A stretch of 64,000 nucleotides of DNA from Chrysoperla carnea (lineage: Eukaryota; Arthropoda; Insecta; Neuroptera; Chrysopidae): the NCBI RefSeq assembly GCF_905475395.1, contig NC_058339.1, positions 53,639,172 to 53,703,171 on the forward strand. Reading direction: 5' to 3'. The translations under genes were made by a program, and so were the position numbers. Below, piece by piece: positions 12,475-25,300 of the stretch. The notes beneath the pieces are model-generated. The model saw only the letters and a list, made by a program, of their open reading frames with translations. It did no database searches and was not told the origin of the DNA. How positions within the stretch are numbered: the stretch's first letter is position 1; each line of letters starts with the position of its first letter.

Positions 12475-15361
12475 ATGGTACCGAAACCGTTAAAAGTAAC
12501 AAAGATGTTTGTTTACAAAAGAGGTAAATTAAGTTTTTCTTTTAAGACATTCTAAAAGTATTAATGCTTTGTTATAATGAACAGATGGGCGGAAAGAAGA
12601 AATTCATTTCGATAAGATTACCTCCCGTTTGCAAAAGTTATGCTATGGATTAAATATGGATTATGTTGATCCCGTTGCCATAACTTTAAAAGTTATTAAT
12701 GGAATTTATTGTGGTGTAACTACAGTGGAATTGGATACTTTAGCTGCTGAAACGGCGGCTACGATGACTACTCTCCATCATGATTATGCCGTACTTGCAG
12801 CCCGTATTGCTATTTCAAATTTGCATAAGGAAACAAAGAAAGTGTTTAGTGGTAAGATGATTGTAGTTAATTCCCGAAGGAGGGGAAAAATTATATGTTT
12901 TTGATCATTTCTCCTAGTATGATAGTACAACAGATAAATTTTTTAATTTTATAAGAAAATTCACAAAATAACCTAACTAGTCTTAATTTACACGATTCCT
13001 AAACTGGCTGTGTGACATTATGAGACATTTTTCTCGAAACAAATATAATTTTATGAATGACATTAAAATATCCGTACCAGAAACAGGGGGGCATTATTTA
13101 CAATTATTCTATAAATGTTGAATTCCCCGAAAATTCATTAGTTGAGTCTTTAAATCAATTTAAACAATTCTGGGGGCTTCTTAGCATATATATTCGATGA
13201 GTGAAAAATTATACAGCAATGTTTTTATATTCCAGACGTTGTAACTGATTTATACACCATGAAAAATGATTACAATGGGAAACCATGCCCAATGATTTCT
13301 GATTATCATTACGAAATCATTCAGAAAAATGCCGATCGTCTTAATTCATCCATTATTTACGATCGTGATTTTTCTTACAATTATTTTGGTTTCAAAACGT
13401 TAGAGCGCTCATATTTATTAAAAGTAAAGGGTAAAATCGTAGAACGTCCCCAACATATGTTAATGCGCGTTGCAATTGGTATACATGGCGAAGATATAGA
13501 TTCAGCAATCGAAACGTATAATTTACTTTCGGAGAGATATTTCACACATGCATCACCAACATTATTTGCAGCTGCGACACCTAGACCACAATTATCATCT
13601 TGTTTCCTATTAACAATGTTGGAAGATAGTATTGAAGGAATTTACGATACACTGAGACAATGTGCATTAATTTCGAAATCTGCAGGAGGTATTGGTCTTA
13701 ATGTACATAACATTCGTGCTAAAGGCACTTACATTGCCGGTACAAATGGAATTTCAAATGGTTTAGTTCCTATGCTTCGCGTGTTCAATAATACAGCACG
13801 TTATGTAGATCAAGGAGGAAATAAACGTCCTGGAGCATTTGCTATTTACCTTGAACCATGGCATGCGGATATTTTCGAATTTTTAGATCTTAGAAAAAAT
13901 ACAGGAAGTGAAGATGTACGCGCACGCGATTTATTCTATGGGTTATGGATTCCTGATTTATTTATGAAACGTGTTGAAGCACAAGAAGAATGGTCTCTAA
14001 TGTGTCCTCATGATTGTCCTGGACTATCAGATTGTTGGGGAGAGGAATTTGAAAAATTATACACACAATACGAAGCTGAGGGTCGTTATAAAAAACGCGT
14101 TCCTGCTCAACAAGTATGGTATGCTATTATCGAGGCTCAAGTTGAAACTGGCACCCCTTATATGTTGTACAAAGATGCTTGCAACAAAAAAAGTAATCAG
14201 CAAAATCTTGGAACTATTAAATGCAGTAATTTATGTACCGAAATCGTTGAATACACTTCAAAAGATGAAATCGCTGTTTGTAATTTAGCATCAATCGCAT
14301 TAAATATGTTTGTTACCCCAGAGAAAACTTACGATTTTAAGAAATTGAAATATGTCAGTAAAATTGTTACAAAAAATTTGAACAAAATAATCGATGTTAA
14401 TTTTTACCCAGTCCCAGAAACAAGAAATTCAAATATGAGACACAGACCAATTGGTATTGGAGTCCAAGGTTTAGCAGATGCATTTATTTTAATGCGTTAT
14501 CCATATGACAGTCCTGAAGCCGCAAAATTGAATCAACAAATATTCGAGACAATTTATTATGGGGCTTTAGAAGCTAGTTGTGAATTAGCTGAAAAGGAGG
14601 GGCGTTATTCAACATATGAAGGAAGTCCCGTAAGCAAAGGTATTTTACAATATGATATGTGGGGCAAAAAACCATCAGATCTCTGGGATTGGAATGAATT
14701 GAAAGCCAAAATTGCAAAACATGGAGTTAGAAATTCATTGTTAATGGCTCCCATGCCTACAGCTTCCACTGCTCAGATTTTAGGAAACAACGAATCATTC
14801 GAAGCATTCACATCAAATATTTACAATCGTCGTGTATTATCCGGCGAATTTCAAGTTGTTAATCATCATTTAATCCGAGATTTAACTGAATGTGGTCTAT
14901 GGGATGACGATATGAAAAATTTAATCATAGCTCACCAAGGCTCAGTACAAAATATTGACAGTATTCCACAAGAAATAAAAAATATTTATAAAACTGTATG
15001 GGAAATCTCGAATAAAGTTATGTTAAATATGGCAGCAGATCGTGGAGCATTTATTGATCAAAGTCAATCGTTAAATATTCATGTCAGTAAACCAAATTAT
15101 GGTTTACTTAGTACCATACACTTTTATGGATGGAAATTAGGATTAAAAACTGGAATGTATTATTTACGAACGAAACCAGCTGCGAGTGCAATTCAATTTA
15201 CAGTCGATAAGAATAAGGTAAATAAAGCCACAAATGCCGTTAATGGTGAGGCAAAAACTGCTCAAACGAATGGAACAAGTAGTAAATCGACTGATGATAA
15301 CATGGCGACATTGGTATGCTCATTAGAAAATAAAGATGAATGTTTAATGTGTGGTTCATGA
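12475..15361 (+). CDS. RRM1: Ribonucleoside-diphosphate reductase large subunit (3 exons)
   Basis: This is the catalytic and allosteric subunit of class Ia ribonucleotide reductase, which makes dNDPs from NDPs in the cytosol together with the small subunit. Exons are 12475-12523, 12585-12851 and 13236-15361; phase is kept and the product is 813 residues. The N-terminal ATP-cone begins KRDGR. The active-site cysteines sit in QLSSCFLL (about C228), [10 protein letters not shown] (about C439, with the neighbouring Glu) and [10 protein letters not shown] (about C454). The C-terminal redox pair is in DECLMCGS (C808, C811). Every catalytic element expected of the eukaryotic enzyme is present and the frame is intact. 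The first ATG adds ten residues before the Met at 12505, which aligns with the start of vertebrate RRM1; either could be used. AATAAA at 15512-15517 is a likely poly(A) signal. Confidence 0.97.
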
Positions 15362-16092
15362 ATAGCCCACTAACTTTTGTTCTTTCCATGAATTTATTTG
15401 TTTTGTTTTATTTTTTAGTTAACAGGATTTTAATTTAATATGGTGGGAAAATTTCTATTAAAATTACCATAACCAATTAAATTACTAAATTGTTCAGAAA
15501 TTGCTGCTAGGAATAAATCGGTTTTTTAGTTAATTTTATCATACTTTAGTAGCTTTTATACACGCTTGTGACTAAACAAATAACTACGTTAACATTTAAA
15601 AATATAAATCTAGAATTTTTAAGTACTTTTTTGGTTACTATATAATTATTTAAAATGGAAATTTTGAAACCATAGTTTTAATTTTAATTTTTAGTAAATA
15701 CCATAATTTTTCAAGATTTTAAACATAGATTTATTTCAAATATTTTTTAAATTTGAAATAGGTTTACCCTAATTCATGGAAATATAATACGTACCAATTT
15801 GCGCCTTTTAACAATAAGTTTTGATATTTTTGTAAGAATATATTCTATGTCGTTTTTACAATATATTTTATGATAGCTTTAATATTATGTACCTAGTTCT
15901 AATGATATATTCACAACTATCTATTTTGAATTGGCATATCTAATACCAAAAATAATGTCTCGATCATTCGTATGAGATCAATTTTGTTGTAATTATTTAT
16001 AATTTAATAAAATAATTTTTACATTATTAAAATTAATTTTACTCGTTTTCAATTTCTAAAATTTAAAACATCAGTTTTTGGTCAGTATGGAC
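15362..16092. other. 3' UTR/flank of RRM1
   Basis: AT-rich 3' region with possible poly(A) signals (AATAAA at 15512). No other gene seen. Confidence 0.4.
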
Positions 16093-16296
16093 GCCCTGGT
16101 GGAAAAAATATTTGAAAAAAGAATAAGTCTTAATAAGTCTTAGGAAACTCTGAAAAAGTCTTAGAAACTTTAAAAAAGTATTAAGAATTCTGAATAACTC
16201 TGAATTAGACTAGTCCGAAAACGTTGAGAAATTCAAAGTTCCTAAGACTTTTTCAGAATTTCTTATTCTTTCTTCAAATATTTTTTCCACCAGGGC
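16093..16296. mobile_element. Short MITE with long terminal inverted repeats
   Basis: This is a 204-bp element. Its ends are GCCCTGGTGGAAAAAATATT and the exact complement, finishing TTTTTTCCACCAGGGC, and the inverted match extends inward for about 55-60 bp with small differences. It is non-coding. It abuts a truncated 3' fragment of the 540-bp repeat at 16297. I could not define a target duplication. Confidence 0.8.
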
Positions 16297-16399
16297 ACCT
16301 ATAACAAAATTTTGTTCGGTAACATCAATATTTTTAAGCATTACAAACTTATGACTAAACTTAGTATACCTTGATATATTTCATATATACATGGTATAA
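16297..16399 (+). repeat. 540-bp repeat, 3'-end fragment (copy 2)
   Basis: It begins ACCTATAACAAAATTTTGTT and ends ATATACATGGTATAA, matching only the last 100 bp or so of the family. Its left limit coincides exactly with the end of the MITE. Confidence 0.75.
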
Positions 16400-16504
16400 A
16401 AATAAGGAAAATTTTAAGCGTAAGCTGACCTCAATGCGATAAGCAAAACCGAAGATATTGGCCTTTTTTTTGTTATCATCGTATTTAGCGCATTTTTTAA
16501 ATAT

Positions 16505-17054
16505 AACAAGTGAAAACAAACAATTGACTGAGTTAATTATTAGAAATACCATGCATAGACAGAATTGATTACTCTATCACATTACATATACATACATGTC
16601 ACACATACGTAACATGTATGTATGGGTAATCACACATACGTAATACAAAGTCTCACGGGTAAACAGTGATATTTACGAAAAAATGTTTCAAATAAAAGTT
16701 GGTTATTTTTTGATAAGGAAGATTTTTTACATTTAAACTTTTGTTCTGCCTCTAACGGTTTACAAGATGGGTCCTACGGACCCATAGGTCAAGACCCAAT
16801 TGACCTATGTTGCTCATTTAACGAACTTTACCTCAGTTATTACGTCCTGAGTACGCTGTAAAAATTTCAGCTTGATATCTTTTTTCATTTTTGAGTTATC
16901 GTGTTGGCAGAAAGACGGACGGACAACCGAAAATGGACTAATTAGGTTATAAACACCTATACCAAAATTTTGTTCATAGCATCAATATTTTTAAGGCGTT
17001 ACAAACTTGGGACTAAACTTAGTATACATGCATATTACATATATGCATGGTATA
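16505..17054 (+). repeat. 540-bp repeat, full-length copy 3
   Basis: It has the same start (AACAAGTGAAAACAAACAAT) and end (ATATATGCATGGTATAA) as copy 1 and is collinear throughout, with small differences. Confidence 0.85.
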
Positions 17055-17608
17055 AAATAGTCAATAAACTGACTTCTTTAATTTTCTGACGGAAATCGAT
17101 AATTTTGACTTCAATACGACTCGGCTAAATCCTTAATTTATTTTTAAGTTACTAAAGTAAAATGAAATATTGTATAGGTTCGCACATTCTGGAAAGCATG
17201 ATATTTATAAAAACATGGTTTAGAGCCCTCATGTTTGTCCGATTTACCCATTTCTAAATTTTAGATTTTCAATTATTAAATATTTTGTATTATAAACACT
17301 GGAATCTGCTTCCAAGATATGTTTATAAGAAAATTGTAGAACTATTGAACAATTTTCTAATTTAATCATGTCAAAATATTTTTTTTTTATTGGTGAATCT
17401 TGATAGATGTTTTTTGAACTTGCTAAATCGACTACATCAATTATACTGAAAACCTGAAACCTTAAATGGCTGAAATTGTAATGCATAGAGGAAGAAACAT
17501 TGGAGGTAAAACGATTAAAAGTATAAAAATTTGGTAACAAAATTATGTTTAATATCGTTTAAAAACAAAAAATACAATTCAAAAATAATAGTTTTATCTA
17601 CATAAATA
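17055..17608. other. 3' flank of mRpL16
   Basis: AT-rich. A 98-codon minus-strand open frame at 17244-17540 resembles no known protein and is probably not a gene. Confidence 0.35.
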
Positions 17609-18513
17609 TTATGTATATTTTCCGAACCATTTATGATCAACAGGTGATAACCAATTGTGGCAACCACCCATATTATTTCGAATAACATACTTCATTGTAT
17701 ACCTATTAAGATTTTCTTTTTCTAATTGTTCTTCGTGTGCTTTTCTGGTTTCCATTAATTCCTGAGAAACAGCTTCGGCTTTAAACGGTAATTTATCAGC
17801 TACTTCTTTTAGGAACCCTTTAACTTCAGCAAATTCACATTTACCACCTAATTCAACAATAACTCGTCCAGCTTTAACAGGTGTTACATAATGATCAATT
17901 GCACCTTTACCACCGCCCATTCGTTGTCCTTGCCCTTGTTTGGTAATTGGCTGCCAAGGTGCATCAACTCTCCAAGTTAAAAACATTCGATTTGTATCGA
18001 TATGTCGACCTAATGTTAATCGTACCATTTCAAAGTGTCCCCATTTTAAACGACCTCCACACAATGCCTAAAAATATTTAGAACATTAAATTTTTGTGTT
18101 TGGTTTGCATATAAGATATTCTCATTACAATTATTCCGTATTGCTTATGCTGTAGTGTGTTATGAATTTCTTCGGGACCTCTCATATATCGTAATCGCTT
18201 TTGCATTTTTGGCGGCCGTATATTTGGGGGATACTGAGGAACTTTGTCCATAAATTTTAGTTTGGGCCGTTCGGGCAAAACAATATCTAAAAATTTTAAA
18301 CACAAATGAATACTTAAGTACGGTCGATTCTGCCATCATATTCCTTACGGTCATAATTTGGTGGAGGTGGAAAATACTTTAAAGTAGCTGTTGCCATTCG
18401 TATTGGAGTAGCAGATCCTGAAAATATAAATAATTATTCATAAATTTATCATAAATTACAAGATTAAAAAATATCTTACTTAAAATTTGTTTATTTATTA
18501 TATTTTTTAACAT
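17609..18513 (-). CDS. mRpL16: Mitochondrial ribosomal protein L16 (4 exons)
   Basis: A large-subunit mitoribosomal protein of the L16/L10e family. Exons on the minus strand: 18480-18513, 18349-18417, 18129-18286 and 17609-18067, giving 239 residues with phase kept. The first exon encodes a basic leader (MLKNIINKQIL, then RSATPIRMATATLKYFPP) consistent with a mitochondrial targeting peptide. The core shows ERPKLKFMDKVPQYPPN, GHFEMVRLTLGR and the L16 signature RMGGGKGAIDHYVTPVKAGR. The protein ends NWLSPVDHKWFGKYT, close to the insect proteins. Intron 2 is only 62 nt and uses a strong GTAAGG donor. The gene is head-to-head with SDA1, with about 850 bp between the start codons. Confidence 0.95.
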
Positions 18514-19361
18514 CTTTATGATATAAGTTATGTTATAAGTTTAGAGGTTAAGAAACTTTTCAAAAATTGTGACATTCGACTTGGGGGGCGTCCAATGGTT
18601 TATTCAATTCACAGAGTATAGATATTCTACACTCTAGCTCAGTAAACTCAGTTTACGTTCAATTATTTTATTAGATAAGGTACCTGGATTTAAGAGGACG
18701 TTTCTAGTGTGCTGCATTGTTTAGGGTGGATATCAGTACATTGTTACGCTGCATTTTTATTTTGATAAGTATTACAATTTGTATTTAAAATTTTGTTCGA
18801 GCGGGCCACGAAAAAGAAGTTAATCCTAAAGAGAAGTGTTCATCGAAAATTGAAAAAAAAATATTTTTTAAGATTACTCTTTTAACAATTCAAAAAAATT
18901 GTCTTTCCTATTTCATTAATAAATGTCTTATCCATATATTTTAAGATATTAGGTCATGAACGCATGAATATTTTGAGTTATTTGCAGCAAAGAACTATAA
19001 TCACGATAAATTAAGTTTAAGCTTATTACTGATTCTAAAATCAACAAATAAGCCGAATACTTCGTCGAGTTTGTTATGGATATTTCTAGACAGGAATAAG
19101 GACCTTTCGTGAAACTTCAAAATAGAACGCATCCTAATTATAATCGGTTTGACTTATCATGAATGCCACCGATGTTTCACAATTTGTCTTTCTTTGTAAA
19201 CTAACCTTAAAATAATTCACATGTGTTTGAAATGATTTTGATTAAATAAAATGTAAGCAAAATAAATTACGAACTTAATATTTTTTAAACAGTAACTTAA
19301 TTTAAATCTTATAATTTTAGATAAATTATCTTCTGATTATTTTTAATTCCAACGTCTTATA
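18514..19361. promoter_or_regulatory. Divergent intergenic region between mRpL16 and SDA1
   Basis: About 850 bp separating two head-to-head genes. It must contain both promoters and 5' UTRs. No convincing TATA box, initiator or transcription-factor site can be assigned by eye, and no repeat copies were recognised. Confidence 0.35.
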
Positions 19362-22300
19362 ATGGTACGGCATAATAACCAATTGCCAGATAATTTACCT
19401 CAATTACAAAATTTAATAAAACGAGATCCAGAATCTTACAAAGAAGAATTTTTACAACAATACACACATTTCCTCAGTGTTGTTGAATTATTCCGTTTAA
19501 CACCCGCGGAAAATAATAAACAATTCGATGATTTGATTATGTTCATTGCCCAGGTAAGTTTTTCTAAAAGTAAAATTTAATATCTAAGAATTCTATCAGT
19601 ACTCTTTCTAAACGTAGAGTTATATAGTTTTTGAGGTATATTAAAGTGTTTGAACGATATTACGATCGAAAACAGATAGTATTTTCTAATTGTCATAAGC
19701 TCCAATTTAACTCAAAAGTGATTTATAATGTTCATAAGTTTTATTTAGAACGGTTAATTGATTCAATTTTAATTTTATTTTAGGGAATTTAAAACAGAAA
19801 AAATTTAAAATTTCAAGAAGTCTTTTAAATCAACTAAAATGGACAATGACATATTAGAAAGATTAAATAAATTATTTCCATGTCGAGAAAAACAATTACT
19901 AACTTTAAACCATCTTATAGGAAATGTCGACGAAATATTACCTGAATGTATTTTCATATACGGAAACACAAGCACTGGAAAAACAACAATCATTAAACGT
20001 TTTCTCTCAGAAAACAATACAAATCATGTTATAGTTAACTTAATCGAATGTTTTAGTAATAAGCTAATTTTCGAATCAATTCTGAATAAATTCACAAATC
20101 ATTCACTTGCATCAAATGCATACAAACCTTTTGTAAAATGTGACAATGTTTATGATTTTACTACAGAATTAATCAAAGCTAACGAAGATGATGGCGATTT
20201 AACACCATTCATCATAGTTTTAGATAAAGTCGAAAGATTGCGTTCGAACGAATTACTTCTATCTGTATTTTTACGTCTACAGGAAATAACAAAATTAAAT
20301 ATCTGTATTATAATGTTATCTGATATTATTTTCGAACACTTTTTTCCAACTTCGTTAAAATCTCCAATTAAAGTATATTTTCCTCATTATACGAAAGATG
20401 AATTATTAACGATTTTAACCCTTAATTTCGAACATGAAAAACGATACATCGAAAATGAATTCAATCAACCGTTCGATGTAAACATTAATTTTTATAAAAA
20501 TTATATAAATATTGTACTATCTGTTTTCTATCGAGCATGTCGTGATATTTCTGAAATTAAGTATGTCGTTCATTTAAATCTTAAACATTATTGTGAGCCA
20601 GTAATAAATAAAAAACTCGATGAAAATGATGTTTCTAGTTTATGGCGTAATATTTCTCCATATTTAAAATCCAGTTTGAATATTTTATATTTACGATTTA
20701 ATACAGAGAGCGATTTTAGTTTAAAAGAATCGAAAAATGATGATGAATTAAATAGAAATATTGCTATTACCTTAGAATTACCATTTTATGCGAAATATTT
20801 ATTAATTGCTGCGTATTTAGCTAGTTATAATCCAATTAAAGAGGATAAACGATTGTTTATGAAATATCATGGTAAGAAACGAAATAATAAAAAACGAATC
20901 GATTCAAAACAAAATATTGCAGAAAAAACAAATTTAATGTTAGGTCCAAAAATGTTTACTCTGGATCGTTTGTTAGCTATTTTTTATGCAATTATTGATG
21001 AACAAGTGCCTTTAACTAGTAATTTGTTAGTACAGCTATCAAGTTTAGTTGAGCTAAAATTGTTAAATTTAGTTGGTAATGATATTGATTTAACTAATCA
21101 TAAGTATCGATGTTTAGTTGCGTATGAGTTCATCGAAACTATTTCGAAAATGGTGGGATTTAATATTCGAAAATATTTGTTCGATATGAAATAATCTCAT
21201 TTTTTATTTATGTAATTTTGTGTTAATCATAACTTTAATAGAGTGGCCACAAATCGGTAAAATTGGGAATTATCAGGGATTTTTATTATAATGAAAATCA
21301 GTATCAAAAAATGTTCACTAAGAAATTCAAAATATTTATTGTATCTGTTATATATGATTAAGAATATTCTAAAAAAAACCTCATTAGAGATGTCGCCGAA
21401 TATCTGTCAAAACTAGAGGGCTTCTTCATATAGGATTTCGAGTCATACCATAGAAAATACTAGGGTAACTTTCAAATAAACTCGTTTTGCGAATTTTTTT
21501 TTTGGTAAAATTAACCAATATATCGAGTTATATTAAATTAAAAAACAAAAAATTTTTCAATTTTTATAAAGGGATTTAAAAAAATCTTTTAAGATATTTT
21601 TTTTTTTTAAATCGATAAAAATCAGTACATAAGGTAATTTTGAATCAAAAAATGCGAAAATCGGGTTCATTTAATTAAAGAATGCATAGTTTCTGGGATA
21701 TCAGCTATAATTCCATACGAAGGAGGGTTTCTCGCATATTTTACAATTTACAAATTTATCGACCTAATCACAAAAAATTGAGTATAGGCAAAACCATAGC
21801 AATCATAAAAATTTTGATTTCATTTTGAATAAAAATCTTTAATTAGTACCTAAAAACACAATCGTTCAACAATTTAACGTACAGTTTCCGAGATATCGCT
21901 CGAAATTCTATGTTGAAAAAGCTTCTAATTATGTTAAGCTAGAGAGAATAGTACAATAAATATTGATTCTTGAATGCAATTGCATCCCTGTTTAATTTAG
22001 TTATTAGTTGTAATTTTTATTAAAACGTAGGTGTAGTAGGTGTAGGTTAGTAATTTTTCGAAATACAATTTAGAAATTTTAAGTTAAATTTGCTAAATTA
22101 ATGCGAAATAACATATCGTATAGTTTTAGATTTAATTCGAAATTGATTTCAAATTTAGAAACACTATCCTAAAAATATATTTTTCTTGGTTATAATTTAA
22201 ACTTTGCCTCTTTTGTCACCGTGTATTATTTATATATGGTACTATATATTCTATATATATATAGAACTATAGTAATATTAATCAAACTCATTGATAATTC

Positions 22301-25300
22301 TCAATACTTAAAATTTAAAATGAGCAGTTTAATTTAGTTCGATGCATTGTATCTTCTCTGTCAACCAAGATGCAGAATCCTTATACACTGTACTTTCCAA
22401 AGACCATTATCCCAGACAATTCACACCCCCGTAATATTAAACTATTTGTTAAGCGTTTATTATTTTAAAATATTAGTTTTAAGTTTGATGTATTTTTATA
22501 CTCCAGTACTCTTTTTAAAATGTATTTTTTAAACCAATAAACAAATTTTAAACTTTTTAAATCCAGTTTTATTGTTTTTCGTTTAAATAGAAATTATAGC
22601 GACAGAATAAAATCAAATCTAATTGATAATAAATTTTGAGAAAATTATTATTTTTATTTTGTTTTTTAAGGTGGCGCATTGCTATCCTGAGGATTTGAAA
22701 ACATTTCCACAACTGTTAATGGATTTATTACAAGCCCATAATACAGTATTAGATCCTGCAATACGTATGGCATTATGCAGAGGTTTAATTTTGCTGCGTA
22801 ATAAAAACCTCTTAGCACCGACTGATTTACTGTCCCTGTTCTTTCAATTGTTACGCTGCCAGGATAAAAATCTACGAACATTTTTGGAAACGCATATCAT
22901 CACCGATATAAAAAATGTTAATGCTAAACATAAAAATGTTAAGCTAAATAAGGTTGGTAATCGAAAATTGTGGGAATTTGTTAATAGAGTTAAGAAAGCA
23001 CGAACAAAATAAGTACTTCTACCGCTCAAGTGGATAATGGAAAATAGTTTTAAGGATTAACGGACATGGGACAAGTTCTTTCTTTTTGCACGATTTTCGG
23101 TGCAATGACAAATAGGGTCAATACTCATTTGAGTGCACATTTTCAAGGGGCAAATAAATTTCCTGCACGTAAAATAAACCAGTAGTTTTCATGTTAAAAT
23201 GAAAGTCTTTATTTTTACGAACAGTGCAAACATTCCTAGCATAGTCATATAATAATAATAATAAGTATATATTAATGTTTGTTTGTTGACTGGGTTTGAT
23301 AAAAATCTTATTTTTTGCAGACCCTGCAAAATTTCATGTATAGCATGCTGCGAGATAATAATTCAAAAGCTGCAAAAATGTCCCTCGATATTATGATTGA
23401 ACTGTATAAGAAAAATATTTGGAACGATACAAAAACTGTAAATGTTATTTCTACAGCGTGTTTCTCAAAAGTTACGAAGGTAATGGTTGCAGCATTAAAA
23501 TTTTTCCTCAGTAGTGATTCAAATGAAAAAGATTCAGACGATAGTGATTCTTCAGATGATGAACCAAATGCAAAAGAAGTAATGATGGCAAATAAAGTTA
23601 ACAAAAAAACTCGAAAGCGGAGTAAACAACTTGAGAAAGTTAAAAAATTAGTTGTAAGTAATTTAAAAAACAACAAAATTTGTTGAAAATTTGATTTAAT
23701 TAAATAATTTTACTTTTTAGACAAAAGCACAAAAGAAAAAATCACAAGCTCCATCTTTCAATTTCTCAGCATTACAATTAATACACGATCCACAAGATTT
23801 TGCTGAGAAATTATTCAAACAATTAGAATCGACAAATGAACGATTTGAAGTTAAATTAATGCATCTGGATGTAATTTCAAGATTAATTGGACTTCATGAC
23901 CTGATTTTATTAAATTTCTATCCTTACGTACAGCGATATTTACAACCCCATCAACGTGAAGTCACGCGATTGTTACAATTCGCTGCTCAAGCTAGCCATG
24001 AATTAGTTCCTCCTGACTGTTTGGAACCATTATTACGAACGCTTGTTAATAATTTCGTTACTGAAAGAAATTCTTCTGATGTTATTGCAATTGGGTGGGT
24101 ACATAACAGTTACATGTTAGAGTCATAATAATAGTCACGTCAAGTTTACGCAAATTATGTATTATTTTTCAGTTTGAATGCAGTTCGAGAAATTTGTGCT
24201 AGGTGTCCTTTAGTAATGACTGTAGATTTATTGGGCGATTTAACACAATATAAAACTTATCGAGATAAATCAGTAATGATGGCTGCTCGATCGTTAATTG
24301 GAATTTATCGAAATATTGCTCCTGAAATGTTGCACAAAAAAGATCGTGGTCGCCCTACAGAAGCTACTATTGATCTTAAATTAAAACAGTTCGGTGAAGT
24401 AATTCCAAAAGATACTATTCCAGGTGCTGAAGTTCTTTTAGAAGAGAAAAAAACGGTAATTAATTTTTTACCATCAAATAACTAGATTGTTCCATACAAA
24501 TTTTTTTAATACTTTTACGAAGTGCGCGCTAAAAACTTTTTAAAAAAAATTGTCATTTAAACCTGTTTAAGCAAGCAAAGAAATTTTTATTTAGAGATAA
24601 ATTGTCTGTAAACCTTTTCATTTAAGGGTTAAATGGGGTATACGCAGGTCATTTAAAAACACTTGTAATTTTTAGGATAACGAAGAAGAAATGAATAGTG
24701 ACGATGACAGTGATTCTGATGGATGGGAAGATGTTTCTCATTCTTCAGATGAGGGTGACGAAGCTGCTAGTGGATCAGAAAATGAAGGTATGTAAAAAAA
24801 CTTTCAAAATAAATAATTTCCTTAAATAACGTTTTCTATTTTAGAAGATGAAAATAAAACTGGCGATATGGAAACAGAAGAAACAAAAGAAGCTGAAACA
24901 CCTGATAAAAGTGCTAAGGCAAAAGAAATTGTTTTGGATCGTTTATTAACGGACGAAGATTTCAAACGCATCGAAATAGCTAACATAAAAAAACAAGTAC
25001 AAATTGTCAAAAAAGGTGAAAAAAGAAAATTAGAAGCAGAAAATAATTCACCTTTAGTAAAATTAGCAGATATAGAAAATATCTATAAAAAACGGAAACA
25101 TGATAAACAAACCCGTATTGAATCTGTTCGAAAAGGTCAAGAAGGTCGTGATAAATTTGGATATAAAGACGGTCGCGTTAATGAATTTTGTTCAAAAACA
25201 AATCGTGAAAAACAGAAAAAGAAGAATTTCCAAATGATACGGCATAAAGCTAGAGGAAAAGTTAAGCGAAGTTTTAAAGATAAACAGATTGCACTTCGTA

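Noticed and set aside
14010-14288. 92-codon plus-strand frame inside RRM1
   Set aside because: Alternative frame of a strongly conserved RRM1 coding exon.
18287-18348. Alternative 35-nt intron in mRpL16 using a donor nearer the acceptor
   Set aside because: It would be below the usual insect minimum; the 62-nt intron with the GTAAGG donor gives the better family alignment.
22666-23029. Minus-strand open frames at 22666-22881 and 22844-23029
   Set aside because: They are antisense to SDA1 exon 2, whose plus-strand translation aligns with the SDA1 family.
23308-23676. 122-codon minus-strand open frame
   Set aside because: Antisense shadow of SDA1 exon 3; its low-complexity Phe/Ser content reflects the complement of an Asp/Ser/Lys-rich coding exon.
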